Shown here: in pieces, positions 18,660 to 28,929 of the stretch
Numbering within the stretch: position 1 is the first letter of the stretch
Layout: each line of letters opens with the position of its first letter
Assembly (NCBI GenBank): GCA_963750995.1
Contig: CAVVST010000005.1
Coordinates: forward strand, 1,302,001-1,366,000
Direction of reading: 5' to 3'
Source: CAVVST01 sp963750995
GTDB taxonomy: Bacteria; Acidobacteriota; Vicinamibacteria; Vicinamibacterales; UBA2999
DNA length: 64,000 nucleotides
Notes under the pieces: generated by a model
Database searches by the model: none
Told to the model about the DNA's origin: nothing
The model's input: only the letters and a program-made list of their open reading frames with translations
Made by a program: the position numbers and the translations under genes

Positions 18660-18674
18660 TGGAACCCTGGTTGC
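18660..18674 (+). promoter_or_regulatory. Candidate sigma-54 promoter of the GT2-GtrA gene
   Basis: TGGAACCCTGGTTGC matches TGGCAC-N5-TTGC at nine of ten positions. Transcription would begin near 18686, giving a leader of about 27 bases before ATG 18713. Confidence 0.45.
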
Positions 18675-18712
18675 CTGGGTGCCGTGAAGTCTCGTGAGCC
18701 GAGGTGTTGAAC

Positions 18713-19897
18713 ATGTTACAGGAACCCGCCAATCGTCGCTTGTCGTCGAACGTAGCGATCGCCTTTACGGGCGATGACGTCCAGCCGGAAATCCAGACGG
18801 CGGAGCTGTCGGTGATCGTCCCAACCTTCAACGAGAGCCAGAACATGGCCGAGATCGTCCGGCGACTCGAGGCCTGCCTCGATGGGCTGTCCTGGGAGGT
18901 CATCTTCGTCGACGACGATTCGACCGACGGAACCGCGGATCGGGTACGTGACATCGCGCGGAAGAACCAGCGGGTCCGCTGCCTTCAGCGAATCGGGAGG
19001 CGCGGCCTTTCATCCGCGTGCGTGGAAGGCATGATGTCGAGTTCAGCTGTGTACCTCGCTGTCATGGATGCCGACGGCCAGCACGACGAGACCATCCTGC
19101 CCCTCATGCTCGACGCCCTCAGGCGCGCCGATACCGACCTCGTCGTGGGCAGCCGCTACACCGAGGGCGGCGGGATTGGGACGTGGAATTCGTCGCGGGC
19201 GATGATGAGCCGGTTTGCCACGAACCTCAGTCGCGCCGTTATCAAGTGCGAACTGTCGGATCCGATGAGCGGATTCTTCGCGTTGCGTCGAGACGTCCTG
19301 CAACCGGCCGTACGCAACCTCTCGAACATCGGGTTCAAGATCCTGGTCGACCTCGTCGCCTCATCACCCCGCCCGCTTCGCGTGATGGAACTGCCGTACG
19401 AGTTCCGCAACCGCTTCGCGGGTGAGAGCAAGCTGGACAGCCAGGCGGTCTGGGGCTACCTGATGTTGCTCGCCGACAAACTCGTCGGCCACATTGTTCC
19501 CGTCAGATTCATCGCCTTCACCCTGGTTGGCATTGTCGGTGTGTTCGCCCACTTCGCGATCCTGACGTTGCTGTTCCGAGGAGTGTCGATGTCCTTTCCC
19601 CTCAGTCAGGGCATCGCCACGGGAGTGGCGATGACCAGCAACTTTGCGCTGAACAACGCCCTTACATACAGGGACATGCGGCTCAAGGGCTGGCGCTGGT
19701 TCGGAGGCTGGGCGTCGTTCACGCTGGTCTGCTCGCTCGGCGCATTCGCCAATGTCGGCATCGCGTCCTATCTCTTCGCGCAGGACACGGTCTGGGTGGT
19801 TGCGGCACTGGCCGGGATCGTGATCGGGGCCGTCTGGAACTACGCCGTGACGTCGATCTACACCTGGAACAAGCCGGCGCGGAAGGCGCGGAACTGA
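18713..19897 (+). CDS. Dolichol-P-mannose-synthase-like GT2 with C-terminal GtrA domain
   Basis: 394 aa. The N-terminal GT-A domain has VIVPTFNESQNMAEIVRRLE, VIFVDDDSTDGTADRV, the metal site VMDADGQHDE and MSGFFALRRDV, all DPM1-like. After residue 250 four hydrophobic segments form a GtrA-like domain (PVRFIAFTLVGIVGVFAHFA, TSNFALNNALTYRDMRL). Such fusions charge a polyprenyl phosphate with a sugar and help flip it, supplying GT39-type enzymes; the next gene is a GT39 homologue, so donor maker and user are adjacent. ATG 18713; GTG 18704 is an alternative. Confidence 0.9.
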   Translation: MLQEPANRRLSSNVAIAFTGDDVQPEIQTAELSVIVPTFNESQNMAEIVRRLEACLDGLSWEVIFVDDDSTDGTADRVRDIARKNQRVRCLQRIGRRGLSSACVEGMMSSSAVYLAVMDADGQHDETILPLMLDALRRADTDLVVGSRYTEGGGIGTWNSSRAMMSRFATNLSRAVIKCELSDPMSGFFALRRDVLQPAVRNLSNIGFKILVDLVASSPRPLRVMELPYEFRNRFAGESKLDSQAVWGYLMLLADKLVGHIVPVRFIAFTLVGIVGVFAHFAILTLLFRGVSMSFPLSQGIATGVAMTSNFALNNALTYRDMRLKGWRWFGGWASFTLVCSLGAFANVGIASYLFAQDTVWVVAALAGIVIGAVWNYAVTSIYTWNKPARKARN

Positions 19898-19911
19898 TCC
19901 TCGATGTCGAC

Positions 19912-21272
19912 ATGTTGAAAACAGGTCAAGTTCAGTCCCTTCCCGCGGCCCCGCTCACTTTCGGTGTCTCGCTTGGAGACCGACAAGCGAGACAAGTTGG
20001 GGCGTTGCTGCTCGGCGCGTTCATTCTCAAGGCAGCACTGTTGTTCGGCATGCTACCGGCCATCAGCGGGTCGGTATCGCCCCAGTACAGCATCGGGTTC
20101 GCAGACCTCTACGATCTCATCGGCGACAACATCGCCAGGGGAATCGGCTATCGTGTCGAGCCCGAAACGACCGCGACGATGATTCGCGAGCCCGGCTACC
20201 CGCTGTTCCTCGCCGGCGTGTTCAAAGTCGCCGGATACAGCATCGAGGCGATTCGTGTCGCGAATCTGCTGCTGGCGGCCGGCATCGCGCTGATGATGAT
20301 GCGGCTGGCGCGAAGGGTGACGGGCGATCCTGCGAGCGCTCTTGTGGGGACACTGCTGTTCCTCCTGTATCCCGCCACTCTCGTGTCCGAGGCGCGCGGC
20401 GGAATCGAGATCGCTTTCATTTTTTTCGTGATGCTGTTCATGCTGGCCCTTCACCAGGCCGTGGAAAGGGCGAGCGCTGGCGATACCTCGTCGCGGGGGC
20501 GCTGCTCGGTGTGGTGGTCATGTTCCGGGGCTCGCCACTGGTGTTTCCGGCGTTCCTGCTCGGCTACTTCCTCCTGACGGCGACGACCGTCGCCGAGCGG
20601 CTGCGGTCGATGCTGAACATCGGTGTGCTGATACTGGGGATGGCCGCGGTCATGGCCCCGTGGGTAGCCCGGAACTACCTGCTGGCGGAACGGCTGGTGC
20701 TGACCGGGACTGTTCAGGGGACATCAGCGCAGGAGGGACAGTTCACCTGCCAGCGTCTGGCGCCAGGACAGGAATTCTTCCAATTGCAGAACGCAGCGGC
20801 GATGGAGCGCAACGACGTGGCCCGTCAGATTGGCGGTCCGTTCAAGGGCTATTACTACCAGTATTTCTACTCTGTCCGCGACGAGATGACCTTCAACGAC
20901 AGACTTTTGGCCGGCGTGGCCGCCAACTACCGCAACGATCCAATGCTGTTGGCGCGTTGTGTTGGGCAGAACCTGTTGTTCAACTTCTGGTTTCTCGGCA
21001 AAACCTGGCGGGCGACCTCCTTAAACGCGCTCGTCCAGCTGCCGCTCCTGGCCTTTGCGCTGGGCGGCGCGTACCTGCTGTGGAAACGGGGCCTGGCACG
21101 CAGGATGGCACTCATCGTCGGGTTCACGGCCTGCATCGTTGCCGTGCACGTCCTTGTCATTGCGCACGCCCGTCACAGCGTTCAGGTCGTCCCTTTCCTG
21201 AGCATCCTCGCGGGCGTCTCACTGGTCGCGACCTGGCGTGCCGGCCGAACACAATTTGCAGCCCGGCAGTAG
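19912..21272 (+). pseudogene. GT39/ArnT-like membrane glycosyltransferase, one frameshift
   Basis: Multi-spanning transferase that would use a polyprenyl-phosphate sugar. The first frame encodes residues to FMLALHQAVE (about 20466). The second resumes at ERWRYLVAGALLGVVVMFRG and runs to 21272 with further TM segments (LRSMLNIGVLILGMAAVMAP). One extra G in the AAAGGG run at 20466-20470 would rejoin them into a protein of about 453 aa. The acidic DL motif expected after TM1 is in GFADLYDLIGDNIA. Either a real single-base deletion or a homopolymer miscall; the downstream part looks otherwise unconstrained-free, i.e. no stops. Confidence 0.75.
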
Positions 21273-21296
21273 CTGGGGCAACGCGGACCGGGTGCA

Positions 21297-22537
21297 ATGG
21301 TGATCCATACGAACGCTGGCGACGCTCTTCGCGTCGGACTCTTGACCGGCGGCAGTGACAAGCCGTACGCCCTTGGGCTGACGACCGCCCTGGCGGCCCA
21401 AGGCGTTCTTGTCGACTTCATCGGGAGCGACAAACTCGAGACCCCGCAAGTCACTGGATACCCGGGAGTCGATTTCTATAACCTGCGCGGGGATCAAAGT
21501 GAGAATGTCCCGTTCTTCCGGAAAGTGTCCCGCGTGCTCGCCTACTACTGGCGGCTGATGGTTTACGCCGCCACCGGGCGGCCCCGCATCCTGCACATCC
21601 TGTGGAACAGCCGGTTCGAGTGGTTCGATCGGACTGCGCTGATGGTGTTCTACGGGGTGCTCGCCAAGCGGGTCGTGCTGACCGCGCACAATGTCAACGC
21701 GGCGAAGCGGGACTCGCGCGATACGTGGTGGAACCGGGCGTCGCTCAGATTCCAGTATCGCCTGTGTCACCGGGTGTTCGTTCATACCGCACTGATGAAA
21801 CGGGAACTGGTCGAGGAATTCGGTGTTGCCGACAATCGAGTGGCTGTCATCCCGTTCGGGATCAACGACACGATTCCATCGACCGACTTGACGATGGCCG
21901 CCGCCAGGCGCCGGCTCGAACTCCCGGCCGGTGTGCCGACCGTGCTTTTCTTTGGCCAGATCGCCCCCTACAAGGGACTGAAGGACCTTGTTCAGGCGCT
22001 GGCGCTGCTCGCCGAGTCTGGCGTGGATGTCCACCTGATGATCGTGGGAAAGGTGAAGAGCGGCTGGGAGGCGTATTGGGACGAGACCCAGCAGATGATC
22101 GAGGACCGTGGTCTTGGTCGCCATGTCACCAAGCGGATTGGGTTTGTTCCCGATGCGGAAGTCGAGCCGTACTCAAGGCCGCGGACGCCATCGTCCTCCC
22201 GTATCGGGACATTTTCAGAGCGGAGTAACGTTCCTGGCTTATAACTTCGGCCGGCCGGTGATTGCCACCGATGTCGGTTCCCTGCGGGAGGTGGTGATCC
22301 AGGGGCGGACCGGATTGGTGCGCGCGCTGAACGATCCCGCGGCATTGGCACGGACCATCGGCGATTACTTCAAGAGTTCACTGCACAAGGAACTCGACTC
22401 GCGACGGGACGATATCCGGAGCGTGGCCATTCAGCGTCATTCCTGGGAAGACGGTTGCCGAGATCACGAGTGGGGTGTATGTCGACCTCCTCTCCCAGGA
22501 CTCGCCCCCACCACTGACCAGCATGCAGCACCGATGA
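21297..22537 (+). pseudogene. GT4-type glycosyltransferase, broken by three indels
   Basis: An intact first frame covers the acceptor half (LRVGLLTGGSDKPYALGLTT, RVVLTAHNVNAAKR) and most of the donor half (PTVLFFGQIAPYKGLKDLVQ, VDVHLMIVGKVKSGWEAYW, KRIGFVPDAEVEPY). Then the frame must change at 22170-22178 (to KAADAIVLPYRDIF), at 22211-22216 (to SGVTFLAYNFGRPVIATDVG) and near 22455 (to AEITSGVYVDLLSQ). The repaired protein would be about 413 aa, ending SMQHR with TGA 22535-22537, overlapping the next ATG by 4 bases. Family identity is clear; functionality is uncertain. Confidence 0.72.
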
Positions 22538-23702
22538 GAATTGGCATATATAGCGCCCTATCAGGGGCCGGAACTGCTGAAACGGCGGCCGGTCCTCCAC
22601 AATCTGGCACTCGCGGGCAACGTAAAGATCGAGCTGATTGCCGAACTCCCCCGTCGCGGCCATGAAGTCGACGTGATTTCGCAGGGCGAAGTGGTTGAGC
22701 AACGGTTCAAGTATTACGAGCCCTTCTCCGAGCCGCGCCCCTTTCATCACCAGAATCCCCGTTCGTTACTCGTCGACGGTGCCGATCAAGTTCCTGAACG
22801 GACTCTGGTGGACGTCGACGACCTTACGCTTGTTCAGAAGATGCACGGGTTTGCACCCTATGACCTGGTGATCATCTACAACCTCAAGCGTCCGCAGGTC
22901 GTGTGCGCGACTATGTGATCAGGCGCCTCGGACTGCCGGTCGTCTTCGATACAGGACGACGCGTTTGTGCGTCTCGGAGGAGAACCGGTGCGCGGCCTGG
23001 AGCGAAACTCTATCTGAGTCAGCGAGAGGCAGATGATATTCCCCGGCGGCCTGCCTGGGCGTATCGCCTCATTTGCTTTCCAGGATGCCAGCGCGATGCC
23101 GAAGTTGCTGCTTCGAGGCGTGGTGCCGACGAGATCCTGCGTGCCCGGGAACACCCGACGGCGTCGCGGCAGAAATGGGTCGCCTACTCGGCACTCACGT
23201 TCCGGGTAAAGGACTGGAGCCGCTCATCGAGGCGTGGAACAGCACACCGCTGCCCGGTTGGGAGCTCCACATAGCCGGACGCGGCGTGTTGACGCCCAAA
23301 CTCGAGAAGATGGCCGAGGCCAACCGAACCATCGTCTTCATGGGGTGCTCGATCGTGCGGCGAACGCCCGGTTGCTGGTTCGGCCAGGTGCTATCAATCC
23401 GCGCGACGTCAGCGAGACCCCAGGCAATGTATTTGCCTTAAGATCATGAATACCTCGCTGCCGGTGCGCATTCGTGAGGTCGCCGATGGGGATGCTGAAG
23501 GCGGATTTCGAACGCGGCATCACTTATATGCCAGACAATATCCCCCGAACGATGCTCGACGCTGTCGCGCGTAATCAATGACCGTCTGCAGGATCGCGTC
23601 GCGACGAAGGCTGCACAGAACACCTACGGCCCAGCGCCGGTCGCGAAAGCGCTAGACGCCCTGATTGACCAGGTCGGCCGCGCCTCTGCCCAGGTAGCCT
23701 GA
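22534..23702 (+). pseudogene. Glycosyltransferase-like gene shattered by many frameshifts
   Basis: Begins MRIGIY at ATG 22534, shifts almost at once, then reads IAPYQGPELLKRRPVLHNLA and RRGHEVDVISQGEVVEQRFK. Later pieces in different frames include MHGFAPYDLVIIYNLKRPQV, YVIRRLGLPVVF, GKGLEPLIEAWNSTPLPGWE, LHIAGRGVLTPKLEKMAEAN, FERGITYMPDNIPRTMLDAV and VAKALDALIDQVGRASAQVA before TGA 23700-23702. The order matches a GT4-type transferase of about 385 aa. At least six indels in 1.2 kb make this either the worst-assembled patch or a genuine pseudogene. Confidence 0.6.
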
Positions 23703-23841
23703 GTCCGCACGCGTCCCAACGCCACTTACACAATGGTGTGTGGATGAACATGCCGAGTGCCGCACGCGATGGCTGGAAGACAGCGAAACCCCGAAAGACG
23801 GAGCGCTCGGTCTCCGCGTGAAAACGATTGAAGGTGTAACC

Positions 23842-25743
23842 ATGCGATGCAGACCGGTGCTCGTTGCCGTCGTCTGTACAGCGGTGTTGTGCATGGACTC
23901 GCCAGCGTCTGCCCAGCTGTGGTCCGGCATCATCGCACCCAGCCGGGCCACGGGGTGCGAACGAGGCTGGCGTAACCGGCGGCATTCCAGCCCGTACCAC
24001 AATCTGCGCCACGCTCAATCCCGGGGCATCCATCGCGCAAATCAACAACGCGCTCGCGGCATGTTCGGGTGGCGTTGTTGTTCTGAATGCCGGCACCTAC
24101 AACCTGCTCGGCACGATCGTCATGCGAAGCAACGTGACCTTGCGCGGGCAAGGCATGTCGACGATCCTCAACTTCCTCAATCAGGACGGGTCGTCATTCT
24201 ACTGGATGGGTGCGGATGTCGCGGTTGCCTTCCAGGGCACCGGCTGGAGCGGCTCGGGCGATAGCGCCGCACCGGGCGCCGGCGGCGTGCCCGCGTCAAC
24301 CATCCGCGACTGGACGGGCACCAACGGTCAATCCGGCGTCTACACCCAGGGCGCGACGGTGCTCAACCTCTCCTCCGCCCCCACTGGCTTGACGGTTGCG
24401 GGCACGATCACGCTGTGGCAATCCGACTCGGCCAACAGTTCGTTGCCGAACAACGGCTACTTCGTGAGCGATAAGAGCTTCACGGGCAGCGGCGACATTG
24501 CCTGGAAGGGCACCTCGGAGAGCCATAACGCGGCACAGACGCAGCGCGTGCGGGTAGTGGCGATCAACGGCAGCCAGGTCACGATTGCAGCTCCCGGCAT
24601 TACGCGCCCGACCGGGGCGTGGGCCACAGCGCAATCACCAAAAGCGGGGTGGCAGTCGGGGCTCATCAGCGGGGCCGGCCTGGAGTACCTCGGGATCGTG
24701 CGGACCGGCTCGCATCTCGGCACCATCGGCATCAACGGCGCGCAGGATTCCTGGATTCTCGGCGTCGGGATCACGGGGACGCAGTCCGCCGCCACCGGCA
24801 TCGTGGCGTGGGATTCCAGGAATATTACGATCAAGGACAGCTGGATCGACCGCATCGTCGGCGGCGGCGGCGGCCAGTTCACCAGTTACGGCATGGCGCT
24901 CGTGCAGTTGTCGCATTCACTGATTGAGAACAACATTCTCAACCGGGTCGAGTCTCCCATCCTGCTCAATGCCGGATCCACCGGGACGGTCATCTCCTAC
25001 AACTACGAGAATTTCGACCAGGGGGAAGGCGGCATCCAACTCCACGAGGAGGGGGCAGCCATGAACCTGATGGAGGGGAACTCGGTCCTCAAGTTCTGGG
25101 TGGACACGATCCACGGGAATACCCAGTTGAACACGGTTTTCCGGAACCACACATTCAGCAGCGAAGCGGGCGTGGACATCTGGGCTTACAATCGCTGGTT
25201 CAGCCTGATCGGCAACGTCTTGAATGGAGACACCATTTATAAGACTCGATCCACGGATGCGATGAAGTTTTCGCGCTGGGACGGCTACTGCTTCCGGTTG
25301 GGATACGGATCACAGAACCGGGAAGCCGAGAACCACAACGTGGCGGATGTGGGCTCGAGCAACCAGGCGGACGATCCGATGGTGGCTTCCTCGGCGATGC
25401 TCTGGGGCAATTACTGTGCGGCCGGTGCCTCGACTCGATGGATCGCCAGCGAGGTACCGACGCCGATCCGATCTTCCCCAACCCGGTCCCGGCGAGCCAG
25501 ACGCTCCCGGCCTCGTTTTACTATTCGGCCCGGCCCTCCTGGTGGCCGGTCTCGAAACCGTGGCCGGCCATCGGTCCGGACGTGACCGGTGGCTCGGAAC
25601 TGTCCGGTCACGCCTATACCATCCCTGCCCGGGACTGCTACACGGCGGCGGGTGGAAATATCGCGAACTTTAATCCGGCGAACTGCTACGGACAAACCGG
25701 GACCACGCCACCTGCTCCTTCGAACCTCAGGGTTGTGAACTGA
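23842..25743 (+). pseudogene. Secreted parallel beta-helix (pectin-lyase-like) protein, two frameshifts
   Basis: Starts MRCRPVLVAVVCTAVLC (ATG 23842) with a signal peptide ending at PASAQ. The frame shifts near 23950 and continues as GVTGGIPARTTICATLNPGA, VVVLNAGTYNLLGTIVMRSN and VTLRGQGMSTILNFLNQDGS, typical of right-handed beta-helix proteins, with further turns such as DSWILGVGITGTQSAATGIV and NITIKDSWIDRIVGGGGGQF. A second shift near 25460 leads to FPNPVPASQTLPASFYYSAR and a C-terminus ending PPAPSNLRVVN. Likely exported and possibly glycan-binding or glycan-cleaving; catalytic residues not identifiable. Repaired length about 633 aa. Confidence 0.68.
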
Positions 25744-26129
25744 GTTTTCTGATTCAGTCGCAACGCTTCTTGCCACGAATTCCGGATAACGTGGCTGTGG
25801 CGCGTCGGTGGTTCTGAGAAAATTGGGCGCGCTCAGGGTGACTTCTGTCGCGCACGGCTGTGAGACCGCTGCGAAACCACGTGAAAAAACAGCGCAACGA
25901 TCGCCGCGTCCCAGGCGAACCGCCTTGGACGCGACCGGAATGATACTTGCTCGACGGTCGTGCAAAGCTGACGGGATCATCGCAATCACGTCAGGTCCGT
26001 TTTCCACCGTTCTTCCCTGATGCGTCCAAGAGTATTGCCGCGAGCGCTCCACCAGATTGACGGGCGTCTGCGGCGGTACCTCGCCGGCGCACGAGTGGAA
26101 TCTCACTGAAGGAAAAGTCGAGGATTGCT
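25744..26129. other. 386-base intergenic region
   Basis: No supported coding sequence. Holds one weak sigma-54-like element, CGGAATGATACTTGC at 25936-25950, and a GAGGA ribosome site just before ATG 26130. Confidence 0.4.
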
Positions 26130-27203
26130 ATGAGTGTGGCGATTGTCACGGGTTCGGCTGGATTGATCGGCTCTGGTGCCTGCCAGAAGTTTCACGCCGA
26201 GGGCTTCGATGTCATCGGTATCGATAACGACATGCGGGCAACCTTCTTCGGCGCCGACGCCTCAACGATACCTACGCGTCAACGGCTCGAGGCATCACTG
26301 AGGCGCTACGCTCACCACAACATCGACATCCGGGACAGAGACGCGGTCGAAGCGTTGTTCCGCCGTCTGGGCTCCGCCGTCAAGGTCGTGATCCACACCG
26401 CCGCCCAGCCGTCGCACGACTGGGCAGCGCGCGACCCGCACACCGACTTCGGCGTCAACGCCCTCGGTACGCTGAACATGCTGGAAGCCACGCGGCAGTC
26501 CTGTCCCGAGGCCGTATTCATTTTCACCAGCACCAACAAAGTCTATGGCGACACGCCGAACCGGCTGCCGTTGATCGAGCTGGACACCCACTACGACATC
26601 GATCCGTCCCACCCCTATCACAACGGCATCGACGAGACGATGTCGATCGACCAGACGAAGCACTCGCTGTTTGGCGCGAGCAAGGCGGCGGCCGATCTGC
26701 TCGTGCAGGAGTATGGGGTGTACTTCGGCATGAAGACCGTCTGCTTCCGCGGTGGCTGTCTGACCGGCCCGGCGCACGCGGGCGCGGAACTGCACGGGTT
26801 TCTCGCCTACCTGATGAAGTGCACGGCGGTGGGGCTGCCCTACCGGGTCTTCGGCTACAAGGGGAAGCAGGTGCGGGACAACATCCACAGCCACGACCTC
26901 GTCGAGGCGTTCTGGGAGTTCTTCAAGGCACCGCGTATAGGAGAGGTCTACAACATCGGCGGGAGCCGCCATTCCTGCTGTTCGATGCTGCAGGCGATCG
27001 AGGGGTGCGAGCGCCTCACCGGACGCCGGTTGAACTGGACCTACGTCGACGACAACCGTATCGGTGACCACATCTGGTGGATCAGCAGCGTCGCAAAATT
27101 CCAGAGTCACTATCCGACCTGGCAGTATCGCTACGACCTCGAAAACATCCTTCGCGAGATTCACGAAGCGGCCAAGAAGGATCGGGAGAGCCCGGTCATC
27201 TAG
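26130..27203 (+). CDS. NAD-dependent epimerase, CDP-tyvelose/paratose 2-epimerase-like
   Basis: 357-aa extended SDR. Rossmann motif GSAGLIGSGACQKFHAEGFD at the N-terminus; STNKVYGDTPNRLP provides the central Ser/Thr region; QVRDNIHSHDLVEAFWEFFK and VYNIGGSRHSCCSM are family-typical of CDP-paratose 2-epimerases. The usual YxxxK is SLFGASKAAADL, with Phe in place of the catalytic Tyr; I recall this as shared by an uncharacterised subfamily rather than a defect. GAGGATT ribosome site precedes ATG 26130. Its frame is intact although both neighbours are broken. It could act on a CDP-sugar made with the cytidylyltransferase at 44 kb. Confidence 0.85.
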   Translation: MSVAIVTGSAGLIGSGACQKFHAEGFDVIGIDNDMRATFFGADASTIPTRQRLEASLRRYAHHNIDIRDRDAVEALFRRLGSAVKVVIHTAAQPSHDWAARDPHTDFGVNALGTLNMLEATRQSCPEAVFIFTSTNKVYGDTPNRLPLIELDTHYDIDPSHPYHNGIDETMSIDQTKHSLFGASKAAADLLVQEYGVYFGMKTVCFRGGCLTGPAHAGAELHGFLAYLMKCTAVGLPYRVFGYKGKQVRDNIHSHDLVEAFWEFFKAPRIGEVYNIGGSRHSCCSMLQAIEGCERLTGRRLNWTYVDDNRIGDHIWWISSVAKFQSHYPTWQYRYDLENILREIHEAAKKDRESPVI

Positions 27204-27339
27204 CGTCGATGAATAGAGGTGCGCACGCCTGGCGACCGGCCAGCCAATTTCCTCCGCAGTCAACGCTGCGCGTGGAAACGCCGGCTGTCAGCGAGGCAAG
27301 ACCGTAATCAGCAGGTGGCGCCGGCGGGCGAGCGGATTG

Positions 27340-28663
27340 TTAGTTCGTTTGTATTCTCAGGTTCGTGGGTTGGGCCGGGGCCTGCTGCAGCTGTCCGCGC
27401 AGCGGATGCGGATACGCATAGGGAGCCCAACCAGGTTTGGCCGTGCCAACGAAGTAGTCGCGTCCTTGCACCACGTAGTTGGCGGTCGAGTCGTAAGGCG
27501 CGGGACAGGTCCCGGGGTTGCTCGGACCGTAATCCTGGAATCTCGGCACCAGGCCGGGCTGGTTCCAGATGTAGAGAGGTTCACGGTCTCCCACATAGGT
27601 GACCGAGTCACTGGTCCTGCCCAGGCCGTCCTTGCCGTTGCCGGTGACGCGACCCAATCCAATCTGTCGCGGTGCCGGATACATCGCGCCGCCCGACGTC
27701 CCGCCCCCCCAGCACGGATTCGGCCCGGCGTTGCGCTGCAGGTTCATGACCGTCGCCTTGAGCGCTGCCTTGTTCCCCCACGCGCAGCTGTTCATGTCGA
27801 CCAATCCCGTGTTGTTCGTGATCAGCCCCGTCCCGCCCCGCAGGAAAAAGAAATAGTCCAGGCCGACGGTCTGGGCTCCGGAACAGTCCCCCAAATTCAC
27901 CCAGATGAATGTGTTGTCGTACAACTCAAAATGCCGAAGGCCTGTCGGTTCGGTGTCAGCACCATGGCTGCTCAGGGCTGAGTGATCGAACGTGTTGTGG
28001 CGGATGACGATTCGACAGGCGCCAGCGATGTCGATGGACTGCGCCAAGGAATAGCGAATGGTGTTGTCCTCGACGTACACGTTGGATTGTCCCGTCGTGT
28101 CGGCCGTACCCATCGTGGAAGTCGTGGTCCAGGAGTTCGTGACGCGTCCAGCTGGCGTGCACTGGACAAAATCCCTGATCCCCTTGTTGTCATTCATCGT
28201 GTTCGAATAGATGACCCCGCGATTGGTATTCATCCGGATCGCGCGGCTGTTCGTGAACACGATGTCGTGAATCAGGACCGCCTTGCCAGCGCCGTTTACG
28301 CCGTTGGTTCCCACGTCGATGGCGGCGTCACTCCGAGCTATTGCCCACAATCGCGAGGTGGCTGATCTCGATGTGATGTGTAGTGTCTTCTGCAATATTG
28401 ATGGCCGGCTGGCTGGTGACGTTGTTGGTGATGGTGACGCCCCCGGCAGTCTGACCGCGCAAAATCACTCCCTTGCCCTGGATCGAGACGCCCGATGTCC
28501 ATGTGCAGGACCCGTTCGGGATGATCACGGTATCGCCATCGGCGGCGGAGTTGATCGCCGCCTGAACGGCCGCGGAGGAACAATTCGCCGCTGTGAACGT
28601 CGCCGCGTCGGCCGCGGTGACGCCTGCAAACGAAACCATCGCGAGAGCCGTTAAGAGTCGCAT
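27340..28663 (-). pseudogene. Secreted beta-helix protein, one frameshift
   Basis: Starts at 28663 with signal peptide MRLLTALAMVSFAGVTAADA, then VQAAINSAADGDTVIIPNGS and GKGVILRGQTAGGVTITNNV, a right-handed beta-helix N-cap and first turns. The frame breaks near 28335, after EISHLAIVGNS, and resumes as DAAIDVGTNGVNGAGKAVLI, NVYVEDNTIRYSLAQSIDIA, and LRHFELYDNTFIWVNLGDCS. The C-terminus ends AQPTNLRIQTN, similar to the end of the beta-helix protein at 23.8 kb. About 440 aa once repaired. Likely extracellular; enzyme activity cannot be assigned. Confidence 0.7.
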
Positions 28664-28929
28664 CGTCTACTCTGTTTCAGGCGGGAATACAGGGAGTTGG
28701 GCAGATTCCGGCCCCTGCAAAGACCGTACTCGAATGCCGGGGTGAGGCGCCCACCGCATCGACAAGGGTCTCCGATGCGGGAACGGTAACAGCTGTGCAC
28801 TGCCAAGACGCTGGGCTCGTCATGAGGGACGGGCCGGCGGGGACTTCCTGATCCGCTTCCCTAGGACTGTCAGCTAATGGACAATCATGTAAGTTCTGGG
28901 GGGTAGAGGGACCCAGTTCCCAGAAGCCG

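Larger units (their letters stand above)
18369..18712. other. 344-base intergenic region
   Basis: No open frame here resembles a protein. It separates the polymerase gene from the GT2-GtrA gene and carries two sigma-54-like elements (entered separately), so a new transcription unit probably starts here. Confidence 0.5.

Noticed and set aside
23770..23784. GG-N10-GC string upstream of the first beta-helix gene
   Set aside because: The -12 block is CAGC, not TTGC; expected often by chance in GC-rich DNA.
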